NCBI RefSeq assembly: GCF_030646845.1
Contig: NZ_JAUSLE010000072.1
Coordinates: forward strand, 1 to 64,000
Origin: Rhodoferax sp.
GTDB taxonomy: Bacteria; Pseudomonadota; Gammaproteobacteria; Burkholderiales; Burkholderiaceae_C
DNA length: 64,000 nt
Direction of reading: 5' to 3'
Shown here: in pieces, positions 20,253-30,339 of the stretch
How the letters are laid out: every line of letters starts with the position of its first letter
Position numbering within the stretch: position 1 is the first letter of the stretch
Made by a program: the position numbers and the translations under genes
Notes under the pieces: model-generated
What the model was told of the DNA's origin: nothing
Database searches by the model: none
Seen by the model: the letters and a program-made list of their open reading frames with translations, nothing else

Positions 20253-20572
20253 ACCCGAAACGACTCGCCGCAGCCGCAGCGATCACGCTCTTTGGGGTTG
20301 TTGAACTTGAAGCCTTCGTTCAGGCCTTCCCGGACAAAATCAAGCTCAGTGCCATCGAGGTAGGCAAAACTCTTCGGCTCGATCAATACCTTGACGCCAT
20401 GGCCCTCAAACACCATGTCTTCAGGTTCGATTTCATCCACATATTCAAGTTTGTAGGCGAGGCCCGAACAGCCAGTGGTCTTCACACCCAGTCGCACACC
20501 TACACCCTTGCCGCGTTTGGCAAGGTAGCGGGTCACGTGCCGGGCAGCAGCTTCAGTCAGCGTAACGGCCAT
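20249..20572 (-). CDS. iscA: A-type Fe-S carrier protein IscA
   Basis: Accepts and delivers Fe-S clusters in the ISC pathway. Three conserved cysteines are visible: [16 protein letters not shown] and the C-terminal CGCGESF. Length 107 matches. It lies between iscU (1-bp gap) and hscB (4-bp overlap), the canonical order. Confidence 0.96.
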   Translation of the reverse strand: MAVTLTEAAARHVTRYLAKRGKGVGVRLGVKTTGCSGLAYKLEYVDEIEPEDMVFEGHGVKVLIEPKSFAYLDGTELDFVREGLNEGFKFNNPKERDRCGCGESFRV

Positions 20573-20573
20573 G

Positions 20574-20972
20574 TCAGTGCGTCTGTGGTGCGTTGTGCTT
20601 TTGTCGGTAGTCGTTCACCGCTGCCTTGATGGCATCTTCTGCCAGGATCGAGCAATGAATCTTGACGGGCGGCAAGGCCAGCTCTTCGGCGATCTCGCTG
20701 TTTTTCAGCGCCGCCGCCTGGTCCAGCGTCTTGCCTTTGACCCATTCCGTCACCAGGGACGACGAGGCAATGGCTGAGCCACAGCCATAGGTCTTGAAGC
20801 GCGCATCTTCAATCACGCCGGTCTCCGGGTTGACCTTGATCTGCAGCTTCATGACGTCGCCGCAGGCAGGCGCGCCCACCATACCGGTGCCTACCGAATC
20901 ATCACCCTTGTCAAAGGAACCGACGTTGCGGGGGTTTTCATAGTGGTCAACGACCTTTTCGGAATATGCCAT
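20574..20972 (-). CDS. iscU: Fe-S cluster scaffold protein IscU
   Basis: Scaffold on which [2Fe-2S] clusters are built from IscS sulfur. The three Cys ligands are in [24 protein letters not shown] and [11 protein letters not shown]. The HscA-recognition motif LPPVK precedes the last one, and the protecting Asp follows the first. ATG 20972 ([18 protein letters not shown]) gives 132 residues; the longer open frame upstream has no support. Confidence 0.96.
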   Translation of the reverse strand: MAYSEKVVDHYENPRNVGSFDKGDDSVGTGMVGAPACGDVMKLQIKVNPETGVIEDARFKTYGCGSAIASSSLVTEWVKGKTLDQAAALKNSEIAEELALPPVKIHCSILAEDAIKAAVNDYRQKHNAPQTH

Positions 20973-20989
20973 TTTGTTTCTCCTGTTTG

Positions 20990-22210
20990 TCAGTGAGCAG
21001 CCCACTGGATGGTGCTGATATCGATGCCTTCTTTGTACATGTCCCACAGCGGGCTCAGGTCACGCAGCTTGGCGACGTTGAGCTTGATGGTGTCAATCGC
21101 GTAATCGATTTCCGCTTCAGTGGTGTAACGGCCAATCGTCATGCGCAGGCTGCTGTGCGCCAGCTCATCGCTGCGACCCAAAGCGCGCAGCACATAGCTG
21201 GGCTCCAGGCTGGCCGATGTACAGGCCGAGCCGCTGGAGACCGCCAGCCCCTTGATGCCCATGATCAGTGACTCGCCCTCCACATAGTTGAAGCTCATGT
21301 TCAGGTTATGCGGCACGCGTTTTTCCAGGTGACCGTTGATGAACACCTGCTCGACGTCCTTGAGGCCGGCCAGCATGCGGTCGTGCAGCGCACGAATACG
21401 CACGTTTTCACCCGCCATCTCTTCCTTGGCAATGCGGTAGGCCTCGCCCATGCCCACGATCTGGTGCGTTGGCAAGGTGCCGGAGCGCATACCCCGTTCA
21501 TGCCCGCCACCGTGCATCTGCGCCTCAATGCGCACACGTGGTTTGCGACGGACAAACAAGGCGCCGACCCCCTTGGGACCGTACGTCTTGTGGGACGTCA
21601 GACTCATCAGGTCGACCGGCAACTGGCTCAGGTCGATGTCAACCCGTCCTGTGGCTTGCGCCGCGTCAACGTGGAAAATGACGCCCTTTTCTCGACAGAT
21701 GGTGCCGATTGCGGCAATGTCCTGAATCACGCCGATTTCATTGTTGACGAACATGACGCTGGCCAGAATGGTGTCGGGGCGAATGGCGACCTTGAAGGCC
21801 TCCAGATCGAGCAGTCCATCCGGCTGCACGTCCAGATAGGTCACCTCAAAGCCCTGGCGTTCCAACTCACGACAGGTGTCCAGCACCGCTTTGTGTTCGG
21901 TCTTGACCGTGATGATGTGGCGGCCCTTGGTTTTATAGAAACCGGCCGCGCCCTTCAACGCCAGGTTGATGGATTCGGTGGCCCCGGAAGTCCAGACAAT
22001 TTCGCGTGGGTCGGCGCCAACCAGTGCGGCTACCTGCTCGCGGGCCTTTTCAACCGCAGCTTCGGCCTCCCAGCCCCAAGCGTGACTGCGCGAAGCGGGG
22101 TTGCCAAAGTGCTGACGCAACCAGGGGATCATGGCATCCACCACCCGCTCGTCGCAGGGTGTGGTGGCGCTGTAGTCCATGTAAATCGGGAAGTGAGGTG
22201 TGGAATCCAT
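20990..22210 (-). CDS. iscS: Cysteine desulfurase IscS
   Basis: Pyridoxal-phosphate enzyme that takes sulfur from cysteine as a persulfide for Fe-S clusters and tRNA thiolation. The N-terminal [17 protein letters not shown], the cofactor lysine in [17 protein letters not shown] and the mobile-loop cysteine in [17 protein letters not shown] are all present. ATG 22210 gives 406 residues, normal for IscS. The long upstream frame extension overlaps the iscR end and is not supported. It follows iscR by 34 bp. Confidence 0.96.
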   Translation of the reverse strand: MDSTPHFPIYMDYSATTPCDERVVDAMIPWLRQHFGNPASRSHAWGWEAEAAVEKAREQVAALVGADPREIVWTSGATESINLALKGAAGFYKTKGRHIITVKTEHKAVLDTCRELERQGFEVTYLDVQPDGLLDLEAFKVAIRPDTILASVMFVNNEIGVIQDIAAIGTICREKGVIFHVDAAQATGRVDIDLSQLPVDLMSLTSHKTYGPKGVGALFVRRKPRVRIEAQMHGGGHERGMRSGTLPTHQIVGMGEAYRIAKEEMAGENVRIRALHDRMLAGLKDVEQVFINGHLEKRVPHNLNMSFNYVEGESLIMGIKGLAVSSGSACTSASLEPSYVLRALGRSDELAHSSLRMTIGRYTTEAEIDYAIDTIKLNVAKLRDLSPLWDMYKEGIDISTIQWAAH

Positions 22211-22244
22211 GGCTGGCTCGCTGCTGGCTAAACAAAAACAAAAA

Positions 22245-22781
22245 TCAGATCTTGGAAAACGTGTTACCCAAGGCAAACACTGAGTTTGGCACATTGAGGC
22301 GGATGGGTTTGGACACCGGCATCGCGGATATGGCGCGCTTGACGCTGGGCTTGTCCTCGACTTGCAGGCCCTTGGCCAACTGGTCATCCACCAGCTTTTG
22401 CAGAGTCACCGAGTCCAGAAACTCCACCATGCGCACGTTGAGCGCGGTCCACAGGTCATGCGTCATGCAGCGCTCGCCTTCGCCCAGGCAGTTTTCCTTG
22501 CCGGCACAGTGGGTGGCATCAATGGGCTCGTCTACCGAGGTGATGATGTCGGCCACGGTGATTTCTGCCGGATTGCGGGCCAGGGTGTAACCACCACCTG
22601 GACCCCGGGTAGATTCAACCAACTCATGCCGACGCAACTTGCCAAACAGCTGCTCCAGGTAGGACAGGGAAATCTGCTGGCGCTGGCTGATGGCGGCCAG
22701 GGTCACCGGGCCATTGCTCTGGCGCAGTCCCAGATCGATCATCGCTGTCACCGCAAAGCGGCCTTTTGTAGTGAGACGCAT
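22245..22781 (-). CDS. iscR: Fe-S cluster-sensing transcription regulator IscR
   Basis: Rrf2-family repressor that, with a [2Fe-2S] cluster, shuts down its own isc operon when clusters are sufficient. The winged helix includes [19 protein letters not shown] and [13 protein letters not shown]...GPGGGYTL. Cluster ligands are three Cys and a His in [23 protein letters not shown] 22781 gives 178 residues; the longer frame start at 22874 crosses the promoter. First gene of the ISC operon. Confidence 0.95.
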   Translation of the reverse strand: MRLTTKGRFAVTAMIDLGLRQSNGPVTLAAISQRQQISLSYLEQLFGKLRRHELVESTRGPGGGYTLARNPAEITVADIITSVDEPIDATHCAGKENCLGEGERCMTHDLWTALNVRMVEFLDSVTLQKLVDDQLAKGLQVEDKPSVKRAISAMPVSKPIRLNVPNSVFALGNTFSKI

Positions 22782-22832
22782 GGCAAACTCCTTCAGTCGT
22801 ATTTGGTTGACTATTGTGATCAAGTATAGCAA

Positions 22833-22857
22833 TAAACCGAGTAAATTGCTCGGGTAA
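22833..22857 (-). promoter_or_regulatory. Probable IscR operator and isc promoter
   Basis: The centre is CCGAG-7 nt-CTCGG with flanking AT-rich steps, on the minus strand read as ACCCGAGCAATTTACTCGGT, which fits the known type 1 IscR pattern of betaproteobacteria. On the same strand a TATACT hexamer (22823-22828) would be the -10, placing this site over the -35, as expected for autorepression by IscR. Confidence 0.65.
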
Positions 22858-22876
22858 GTAGACTGATCAGTCACAT

Positions 22877-25039
22877 TTACGCGGTCTTGCCATCGGATGC
22901 GATTACCAACACATTGTCGCTCCCCGATGCACCAAAGGCCTGCTCCTTCAAAATGCCCAACTGATCACGCACCCGCGCTGCCTTTTCGAACTCCAGGTTG
23001 CGCGCATGCTCCAGCATCAACTTCTCCAGACGCTTGATTTCACGCGATATGTCTTTCTCGCTCATGTCCTCCACCTGCGCCCGCTGCATGGCATCGCGTT
23101 CCAGTTTCTCTGCTTCCTTGCCCGCCTTTTCGCTGTACACCCCGTCAATCAGGTCCTTGACCTGCTTGATGATGGAGCGCGGCGTGATGCCATGGGCTTC
23201 GTTGTAAGCCACCTGCTTGACCCGCCGCCGCTCAGTCTCACCCATTGCTTTCTTCATCGATTCGGTGACTTTGTCCGCGTACAAAATCGCCCGTCCATTC
23301 AGATTGCGGGCCGCGCGGCCAATGGTCTGGATCAGGGAGCGCTCGGACCGCAAGAATCCCTCCTTGTCGGCGTCCAGAATTGCCACCAGGCTGACTTCCG
23401 GGATATCCAGGCCCTCGCGCAGCAAGTTGATGCCCACGAGCACATCGAAGGTACCCAGACGCAGGTCGCGCAAGATCTCCACGCGCTCAACGGTGTCCAC
23501 ATCGCTGTGCAGGTAGCGCACTTTGACGCCGTTGTCACTCAGATAGTCGGTCAACTGCTCGGCCATGCGCTTGGTGAGCGTGGTGATCAGCACCCGCTCG
23601 TGCTTTTCCACGCGGATGCGGATCTCCTGCAAGACGTCGTCTACCTGATTCGTGGCCGGGCGCACCTCCACTTCGGGGTCCACCAGCCCGGTCGGACGCA
23701 CCAACTGCTCCACCACCTGGCCCGCATGGTCCTTTTCCCACTGACCTGGCGTCGCCGACACGAAGATGGCCTGACGCATCTTGGTCTCGAATTCCTCGAA
23801 CTTGAGCGGCCGATTGTCCAGCGCACTCGGCAGTCGAAATCCGTATTCCACCAGCGTGGTCTTGCGCGAGCGGTCACCGTTGTACATGCCGCCGAACTGG
23901 CCAATGAGGACATGGCTTTCGTCCAGAAACATGATCGCGTCCTTGGGCAGGTAGTCGGTCAGGGTGGCGGGCGGTTCGCCGGGTGCGGCGCCGCTGAGGT
24001 GGCGGGTGTAATTCTCGATGCCTTTGCAGTGCCCTACTTCGCTGAGCATTTCCAGATCAAAGCGGGTGCGCTGCTCGAGCCGCTGGGCCTCCACCAGCTT
24101 GCCCTGGCTCACGAATTCCTTCAATCGGTCAGACAACTCCATCTTGATGGTCTCAACGGCGGCCAGCACCTTGTCACGCGGCGTGACGTAGTGACTGCTG
24201 GGGTATACCGTGAAGCGCGGAATTTTCTGGCGGATGCCACCGGTGAGCGGATCGAAAAGCTGCAGCGACTCAATCTCGTCATCAAACAGTTCGATGCGGA
24301 TCGCCATCTCGCTGTGCTCGGCCGGAAACACGTCGATCGTGTCGCCGCGCACGCGGAACTTGCCACGCGAAAAATCGGCGTCGTTGCGCTGGTATTGCAT
24401 GCGCACCAGTTGTGCAATCACATCGCGCTGGCCCATTTTGTCGCCTGCGCGCAAGGTCATCACCATCTGGTGGTAGGCCTCGGGCTGCCCAATGCCGTAG
24501 ATGGCCGACACGGTGGCCACGATGACGACGTCACGCCGCTCCAGCACGCTTTTGGTACAGGAGAGCCGCATCTGTTCAATGTGTTCATTGATGGCCGAGT
24601 CTTTCTCGATGAACAGGTCGCGCTGCGGCACATAGGCCTCGGGCTGGTAGTAGTCGTAGTAGCTGACGAAATACTCCACCGCATTTTTCGGGAAGAACTC
24701 GCGAAACTCGCTGTACAGCTGGGCCGCCAGTGTCTTGTTGGGCGCAAACACAATGGCCGGGCGGCCCAGGCGGGCAATCACGTTGGCCATGGTGAAGGTC
24801 TTGCCTGAGCCAGTCACACCCAGCAGGGTCTGGAACACTTCGCCGTCAACCACTCCCTCGACCAGCTTGTCGATGGCTTCGGGCTGATCTCCGGCAGGCG
24901 GATAGGGTTGGTACAACTCAAACGGTGAGCCTGGAAAACTGAGGAATTTCCCCGCGGGCGGACTGGCCAACGCCCCGTCCTTGGTGCCAGCAGATTCATC
25001 CTTCTCAGATTCAGGAACAACTTCAGAAACATTTTGCAT
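22877..25039 (-). CDS. uvrB: Excinuclease ABC subunit B
   Basis: Damage-verifying helicase-like subunit of nucleotide excision repair. Walker [15 protein letters not shown], the beta-hairpin region [21 protein letters not shown], the DEAD-like [11 protein letters not shown], helicase motif [17 protein letters not shown] and a C-terminal UVR motif ([23 protein letters not shown]) are all visible. The 720 residues include about 45 extra N-terminal residues before [14 protein letters not shown] compared with the common length near 673; a later start is possible. No SOS box was seen upstream. Confidence 0.96.
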   Translation of the reverse strand: MQNVSEVVPESEKDESAGTKDGALASPPAGKFLSFPGSPFELYQPYPPAGDQPEAIDKLVEGVVDGEVFQTLLGVTGSGKTFTMANVIARLGRPAIVFAPNKTLAAQLYSEFREFFPKNAVEYFVSYYDYYQPEAYVPQRDLFIEKDSAINEHIEQMRLSCTKSVLERRDVVIVATVSAIYGIGQPEAYHQMVMTLRAGDKMGQRDVIAQLVRMQYQRNDADFSRGKFRVRGDTIDVFPAEHSEMAIRIELFDDEIESLQLFDPLTGGIRQKIPRFTVYPSSHYVTPRDKVLAAVETIKMELSDRLKEFVSQGKLVEAQRLEQRTRFDLEMLSEVGHCKGIENYTRHLSGAAPGEPPATLTDYLPKDAIMFLDESHVLIGQFGGMYNGDRSRKTTLVEYGFRLPSALDNRPLKFEEFETKMRQAIFVSATPGQWEKDHAGQVVEQLVRPTGLVDPEVEVRPATNQVDDVLQEIRIRVEKHERVLITTLTKRMAEQLTDYLSDNGVKVRYLHSDVDTVERVEILRDLRLGTFDVLVGINLLREGLDIPEVSLVAILDADKEGFLRSERSLIQTIGRAARNLNGRAILYADKVTESMKKAMGETERRRVKQVAYNEAHGITPRSIIKQVKDLIDGVYSEKAGKEAEKLERDAMQRAQVEDMSEKDISREIKRLEKLMLEHARNLEFEKAARVRDQLGILKEQAFGASGSDNVLVIASDGKTA

Positions 25040-25201
25040 GGAAACTCGATCCCGGCCCGGTAAAATTCAGGACAACCTAAAAGAATACGCCATTTCGGCG
25101 CTTACGTGCCAGCACTCCCTGAGATCGCCTTCATTGGGAGGCGAATTGCACGAAAAGTCCGGAATGACCTCGCCCGTTAATTACTGCTAAAGGACCCCTT
25201 C

Positions 25202-26398
25202 ATGTCTATGTTCTCCGCTGTCGAAATGGCTCCGCGCGACCCCATTCTGGGCCTGAATGAGCAATTTAACGCCGATCCCAACCCCGCCAAAGTGAACTTG
25301 GGCGTGGGTGTATATTTCGATGACAACGGCAAGCTTCCGCTGCTGGCCTGCGTACAGGCCGCCGAGAAGACCATGATGGAAAAACCCACGGCCCGCGGCT
25401 ACCTCCCCATTGACGGCATCGCCGCCTATGACGCCGCCGTCAAGAGCCTTGTATTTGGGGCCGACAGCGAGCCCGTCAAGAGCGGCCGTGTGGCGACGGT
25501 GCAAGGCATCGGTGGCACCGGCGGCCTGAAGATCGGCGCCGATTTCCTGAAGAAGCTCAACCCCAATGCCAAGGTGCTGATTTCTGACCCGAGCTGGGAA
25601 AACCACCGGGCGCTGTTCACCAGTGCCGGTTTCACCGTCGAAACCTACCGCTACTATGACGCCGCCAAACGCGGTGTCGACTTTGACGGCATGCTGGCCG
25701 ACCTCAACGCCGCCACGCCGGGCACCATCATCCTGCTGCATGCCTGCTGCCACAACCCCACCGGGTATGACATCACCGCGGCCCAGTGGGACCAGGTCAT
25801 TGCCGCCGTCAAGGCGAAAAGCCTCGTGGCCTTCCTCGACATGGCCTACCAGGGCTTTGGCCATGGTATCCAGGAAGACGGTGCGGTGATCGGCAAGTTC
25901 GTCGCCGCCGGCCTGGACTTCTTCGTCTCCACATCCTTCTCCAAGAGCTTCAGCTTGTATGGCGAGCGCGTCGGCGCCCTGTCGGTGCTGTGCGAAAGCA
26001 AGGAAGAGGCCGACCGCGTCCTGAGTCAGCTCAAGATCGTCATTCGCACCAACTACTCCAACCCGCCGATCCACGGTGGCGCAGTGGTTGCTGCGGTTCT
26101 GAACAACCCCGAACTGCGCGCCCTGTGGGAAAAAGAACTGGGCGAGATGCGCGTGCGCATCAAGGCCATGCGCCAGAAACTGGTGGACGGACTGAAAGCT
26201 GCCGGCGTGAAGCAGGACATGAGCTTCATCACCAGCCAGATCGGCATGTTCAGCTACTCCGGCCTGACGAAAGACCAGATGGTGCGCCTGCGCAATGAGT
26301 TTGGCGTCTATGGCACCGATACCGGGCGCATGTGCGTCGCGGCTCTCAACAGCAAAAACATCGACTACGTCTGCGCCTCGATTGCCAAGGTGGTTTGA
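25202..26398 (+). CDS. Aromatic/aspartate aminotransferase (class I)
   Basis: Pyridoxal-phosphate enzyme that transaminates aromatic amino acids and/or aspartate with 2-oxoglutarate (TyrB/AspC group). NLGVGVYFDDNGKLPLL near the start, SDPSWENHRALF, HACCHNPTGYD and the cofactor lysine region SFSKSFSLYGERVGAL are typical; GTDTGRMCVAALN near the C-terminus contains the substrate-carboxylate Arg. Length 398. AAAGGA precedes the ATG. It is divergent from uvrB with 162 bp between. Confidence 0.9.
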   Translation: MSMFSAVEMAPRDPILGLNEQFNADPNPAKVNLGVGVYFDDNGKLPLLACVQAAEKTMMEKPTARGYLPIDGIAAYDAAVKSLVFGADSEPVKSGRVATVQGIGGTGGLKIGADFLKKLNPNAKVLISDPSWENHRALFTSAGFTVETYRYYDAAKRGVDFDGMLADLNAATPGTIILLHACCHNPTGYDITAAQWDQVIAAVKAKSLVAFLDMAYQGFGHGIQEDGAVIGKFVAAGLDFFVSTSFSKSFSLYGERVGALSVLCESKEEADRVLSQLKIVIRTNYSNPPIHGGAVVAAVLNNPELRALWEKELGEMRVRIKAMRQKLVDGLKAAGVKQDMSFITSQIGMFSYSGLTKDQMVRLRNEFGVYGTDTGRMCVAALNSKNIDYVCASIAKVV

Positions 26399-26522
26399 TT
26401 GCCAGACAGATCCCTGCAATGAGATAGCGACCTGGCCCCTATCGAATGGGTGCAGAATTTCACCGCGGTCCAGAGACGGTACCGGTCATGTCAGTATTCG
26501 CTGAACTCCAGGAGATTTGCAG

Positions 26523-27872
26523 ATGAAACGCTTCGCACTGGCTTTGATCAGCCTGATTGGATTCGCCGCAGGCGACGCTCTTGCCTGGAGCAATCACACT
26601 TTTGCAGCCTACCGTGCGTTTGAAAAAATGCCCGAAGTCGCCAATGCAGCACCGGTCACGGTGGAGCCCCTGGAGGCATTCCTGAAAGCGCAGGAGGCAG
26701 CTATCGAAACATTGCTGGCGGGCCAGGAAGCATGGGCACAGAGCCACCTGGAGGTCTATCCACCACGTCCTGCAACGCTGGCGTTCAAGGCCAGTGCAAT
26801 GCAAACGGACGAGGCCCGGCGACTCGCTTTTCTCAAGGCGCTGCGCGTGGCGCCCAACAGCAAATTTGCCCTGTACATCCAGCCGGATCCATGGGGGCCC
26901 CGCCCCGATCACGCCACGATGCTGCCATTCGTTGCGGTCGATACGCTGCCCGAGCAGCCCAATTCCACCTACCGCTTCGTGGGCCTCAAAGCCGGGGATA
27001 TGGTTTCGCCACTCAGTGTGCTGGCCTCCGCCGCCGATGAGCCAGACTATGGTCTGGACATCAATCTGTGGGCCGACAGCCCGTCGGACTGGGGCAAGAC
27101 CTACGGCTTTGGTGCCCTGCCGTTTGGCAATCCGGCGTTGTACTTCTCCACCCAGGCGCCGTTTCATATGGGGTTCTACAACGAAGACCGCGTCATCTAC
27201 ATGGCCGCGCCCTTCATCAAGAAGACCTTCCCCCTGCTTCGCACCCACCAGTACACCAGCCTCGCCGCCCTCGCCTTTCGAACCGGCCACCCCTACTGGG
27301 GCTGGCGTTTTACCGGGCTGGCGCTTCACTATGTACAGGATCTGACACAGCCGTATCACGCCAGCCTGTCGCCCGGCAATTCATCCGTCAAGCTGATCGG
27401 CATCAACCTGCTGGCGATGGCGGGATTCCCCAGAATGAAGGACGAGATGATTGTGTTGCTGTCCAACCGCCATCTGGCGCTGGAAAAATACCAGAATCAG
27501 CTGATCTACAACGCGGCGCAATCCCGGCAGGAAACGGCGATCGAGAAGACGCTGCGCGGTGGTGACAAGGACGCCAGCTACCCAGCCTGGTCCGACTTGT
27601 ACGCCCGCGACGTCGTGAGCCGCCAGTCCTATGCCCTGGGTGCCAGACTGACCGACATCCTGGTCGACACCCTGCCATCCGGGTATGTGTCGGACCCGTC
27701 GTTTGATTTCGGCGTGAAGGAATCAGGTATCGATCTGGTGGCCGAACTCAGCCAACAGGATGCGACGAAGCGGGCCAAACTGGATGGGGCCGTTGCAGAA
27801 CTGCTGGGTAATTTTGGCGCCCATAGCCGCAACGTGGTTCGCGGCGTCCTGAAGGCCGGCGCAACAAAGTGA
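26523..27872 (+). CDS. Secreted zinc phospholipase C/S1-P1 nuclease-like protein
   Basis: Predicted exported zinc-dependent phosphodiesterase. A signal peptide (MKRFALALISLIGFAAGDALA) would be cut just before WSNHTF. A mature N-terminal Trp is the zinc ligand in bacterial phospholipase C and P1 nuclease. The motif LHYVQDLTQPYHASL (about residues 268-282) fits the H-x3-D-x3-QPxH zinc pattern of that superfamily. The rest is divergent and, at 449 residues, longer than typical members. ATG 26523 follows the ribosome site AGGAG; a TTG six bases earlier is in the same frame. Substrate unknown. It converges with the dioxygenase gene with no gap. Confidence 0.65.
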   Translation: MKRFALALISLIGFAAGDALAWSNHTFAAYRAFEKMPEVANAAPVTVEPLEAFLKAQEAAIETLLAGQEAWAQSHLEVYPPRPATLAFKASAMQTDEARRLAFLKALRVAPNSKFALYIQPDPWGPRPDHATMLPFVAVDTLPEQPNSTYRFVGLKAGDMVSPLSVLASAADEPDYGLDINLWADSPSDWGKTYGFGALPFGNPALYFSTQAPFHMGFYNEDRVIYMAAPFIKKTFPLLRTHQYTSLAALAFRTGHPYWGWRFTGLALHYVQDLTQPYHASLSPGNSSVKLIGINLLAMAGFPRMKDEMIVLLSNRHLALEKYQNQLIYNAAQSRQETAIEKTLRGGDKDASYPAWSDLYARDVVSRQSYALGARLTDILVDTLPSGYVSDPSFDFGVKESGIDLVAELSQQDATKRAKLDGAVAELLGNFGAHSRNVVRGVLKAGATK

Positions 27873-28730
27873 TCAAGCCCAGATCACCGAACGCATCGAG
27901 ATCGACGCCGCCTGAAAACTGGTATTGAAGAACTGCGGTGTCTCACTGGCATCGACTGCCCCGGCGGCATACAGCAAGGGCAGGAAATGCTCATGCGTGG
28001 GATGCGCCTGCTGAGCCACGACCCCAAGGGCCTGGAAGTCCTGCAACGCGGCCTGGTTGCCATGCTGTAGATAGTCAGCGATGGTTTTGTCGAATTCAAG
28101 AGCCCAGTCGTAGGCCTGGTTCGGCGCCGCGCTCCTCTGCATGGTCCTCAGGTTGTGCACGATATTGCCGCTGCCCACAATCAGTACGCCCCGCTCGCGC
28201 AGACCCTTGAGTTGCTCACCCACCGCGAAGTGGTCAGCGGCGGGACGGCTGTAGTCCATGCTGAGCTGAATCACCGGGATATCCGCCTGCGGGAACATCG
28301 GCTTGAGGACTGACCAGGCGCCATGGTCAAGGCCCCATTCCTGCAGATCCAGCGATAAGGGACTGGCGCCGCTCGGCTGGCGCACACACTGACTGATTTC
28401 CTGTGCGGCGGCGGGAAAGCCCGGTGCGGGGTACTGCTGATCGAAAAGCGCTTTCGGAAAGCCTCCAAAATCGTGAATCGTTTTGGGCCTGGCCATGGCA
28501 GTCAACCACCAACCGGATGTCAGCCAGTGTGCAGAAACACACAAGACCAGTTGCGGCTTTGGCCATTTCACGCCGAATTCGGCGCCCAGGGCCTGCCAGC
28601 TTTGGCGGTACTCGTTGTCTTCAATCGCGTTCATGGGGCTGCCATGCCCCAGAAACAGAACCGGCATCCGGATCGTCTTTTCCAGCGATTTGAATGAATC
28701 AAAGGCGGCAGCATCTGAAAAGTCGGTCAT
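27873..28730 (-). CDS. LigB-type extradiol dioxygenase, YgiD/DODA-like
   Basis: Non-haem metal dioxygenase of the class III extradiol family, close to E. coli YgiD (4,5-DOPA dioxygenase). VLFLGHGSPMNAIEDNEY near the start provides the first metal His; SAHWLTSGWW and IVGSGNIVHNLRTM and HPTHEHFLPLLYAAGA supply the others. ATG 28730 gives 285 residues; an ATG at 28667 would begin right at MPVLFLGHGS. The physiological substrate is unknown. The stop codon abuts that of the converging phospholipase-like gene. Confidence 0.85.
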   Translation of the reverse strand: MTDFSDAAAFDSFKSLEKTIRMPVLFLGHGSPMNAIEDNEYRQSWQALGAEFGVKWPKPQLVLCVSAHWLTSGWWLTAMARPKTIHDFGGFPKALFDQQYPAPGFPAAAQEISQCVRQPSGASPLSLDLQEWGLDHGAWSVLKPMFPQADIPVIQLSMDYSRPAADHFAVGEQLKGLRERGVLIVGSGNIVHNLRTMQRSAAPNQAYDWALEFDKTIADYLQHGNQAALQDFQALGVVAQQAHPTHEHFLPLLYAAGAVDASETPQFFNTSFQAASISMRSVIWA

Positions 28731-28928
28731 TGGGGCTCCAGACAGCGCCGCACACGGCACTGGTCGCAATCAAGGTTCTGCGATGCATGTTAATTCGTTT
28801 TCATTTATAACAATGCACGTGGCCCGCCCGACCCTGGCAAGCTCCTGACTTTTCGCTTGCACAAAGGCGACAGATGCGGGGGAAATTGGTGTTTCCACCC
28901 CAACACAAGCACTATCAGAACTGTTATA

Positions 28929-28939
28929 TTGCACTGCAA
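28929..28939. promoter_or_regulatory. Palindrome upstream of phaZ, possible operator
   Basis: TTGCACTGCAA is a perfect palindrome around a central C, 23 bp before the phaZ start. PhaR regulators of polyhydroxyalkanoate genes recognise TGC...GCA-type palindromes, so this could be a PhaR site. That assignment is an inference; no PhaR gene is in the window. Confidence 0.4.
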
Positions 28940-28962
28940 CATTTCCCGAAAGTGAATTCATC

Positions 28963-30339
28963 ATGCTCTACCACCTCTACGAAACCCAGCGGTCCCTGAT
29001 GGAGCCATTCACTGACCTGGCCCAATCCGCCGCAAAGGTATATGGCAATCCGCTGTCACTACTGGGGCAAAACCCGTTTGCACAGCGCATTTCAGCCGGA
29101 TACGACTTGCTGCACCGTCTGGGAAAAGACTACGAAAAGCCGGAGTTTGGCCTCCGCACGATCGACGTCGATGGAGTAGGTATCGCCATCCATGAGCGCG
29201 TTGAAATCAACAAGCCATTCTGTGAATTGCGCCGTTTCAAGCGCTTCAGCGACGATCCGGCAACGCTGGAAAAACTGAAGGGGCAGCCTGCGGTCCTGAT
29301 CGTGGCGCCGCTGTCTGGCCACTATGCGACGCTTTTGCGCGATACGGTCAAGACCATGCTCAAAGACCATAAGGTCTACATCACCGACTGGAAAAATGCG
29401 CGCCTGATTCCTCTGTCCGAGGGTGAATTCCATCTGGATGACTATGTGAACTACGTGCAGGAGTTCATCCGTCACCTTCAGGGCATCTACGGCAACTGCC
29501 ATGTGATGAGCGTGTGCCAGCCGACGGTGCCGGTGCTGGCGGCGGTGTCCCTGATGGCGAGCCGTGGCGAAACCACACCGCTGAGCATGACCATGATGGG
29601 CGGCCCGATTGATGCCCGCAAATCGCCCACTGCGGTGAACAACCTGGCGATGAACAAGAGCTACGAATGGTTTGAGAACAACGTGATCTACCGCGTACCC
29701 ACAAGTTTCGCGGGTGCCGGACGGCGTGTCTACCCCGGGTTCCTGCAGCACTCCGGCTTTGTCGCCATGAACCCCAGCAACCATGCCAAGAGCCATTACG
29801 ACTACTTCAAGGATCTGATCAAGGGCGATGACGCCAGCACTGAAGCGCACCGCAAGTTCTATGACGAGTACAACGCCGTGCTGGACATGGACGCCGACTA
29901 CTACCTGGAGACAATCAAGGTGGTGTTTCAGGAGTTCAGTCTGGTGAACGGGACTTGGGATGTCAAAGGGGTGGACGGCAAGATCGAACGGGTACGCCCG
30001 CAGGACATCACCACCACCGCTTTGTTCTCCGTGGAAGGTGAGCTGGACGATATCTCCGGCTCCGGCCAGACCGAGGCGGTGCACAGCATCTGCAGCGGGG
30101 TTGTGGCTACCGAGCAGAAACACCTGGAAGTGCCCGGCGCGGGACACTATGGCATCTTCAGCGGTCGACGCTGGCGCGAGGTCGTGTATCCCCATGTCAA
30201 AGCGTTCATCCTCAGTCACCAGCCGAAGGCCGCATCTGCCAAGGCCCCGGCCACTGCTCCAAAACCAGCTGCAGCCCCCGTCAAACGGGCACCGGCAGCG
30301 ACGAAAACTGCAGTAAAGAAAGTCGCCCGCAAAAAGTAA
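28963..30339 (+). CDS. phaZ: Intracellular polyhydroxyalkanoate depolymerase
   Basis: Hydrolyses stored poly(3-hydroxybutyrate) granules to mobilise carbon. Begins [16 protein letters not shown], typical of the Cupriavidus i-PhaZ type. The nucleophile is a cysteine in the lipase-box-like [13 protein letters not shown] (Cys about residue 185), as in that family. [18 protein letters not shown] and [13 protein letters not shown] carry the Asp and His. A lysine/alanine/proline-rich tail of about 35 residues, possibly polymer- or DNA-associating, follows. Its stop overlaps the next start (TAATG). Confidence 0.92.
   Translation: MLYHLYETQRSLMEPFTDLAQSAAKVYGNPLSLLGQNPFAQRISAGYDLLHRLGKDYEKPEFGLRTIDVDGVGIAIHERVEINKPFCELRRFKRFSDDPATLEKLKGQPAVLIVAPLSGHYATLLRDTVKTMLKDHKVYITDWKNARLIPLSEGEFHLDDYVNYVQEFIRHLQGIYGNCHVMSVCQPTVPVLAAVSLMASRGETTPLSMTMMGGPIDARKSPTAVNNLAMNKSYEWFENNVIYRVPTSFAGAGRRVYPGFLQHSGFVAMNPSNHAKSHYDYFKDLIKGDDASTEAHRKFYDEYNAVLDMDADYYLETIKVVFQEFSLVNGTWDVKGVDGKIERVRPQDITTTALFSVEGELDDISGSGQTEAVHSICSGVVATEQKHLEVPGAGHYGIFSGRRWREVVYPHVKAFILSHQPKAASAKAPATAPKPAAAPVKRAPAATKTAVKKVARKK

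Noticed and set aside
23006..24808. Plus-strand open frame of 600 codons
   Set aside because: Antisense shadow of uvrB; composition rich in His/Val/Leu as expected for complement frames.
25040..25201. SOS (LexA) box upstream of uvrB
   Set aside because: I found no CTG-N10-CAG-like site in the intergenic region.
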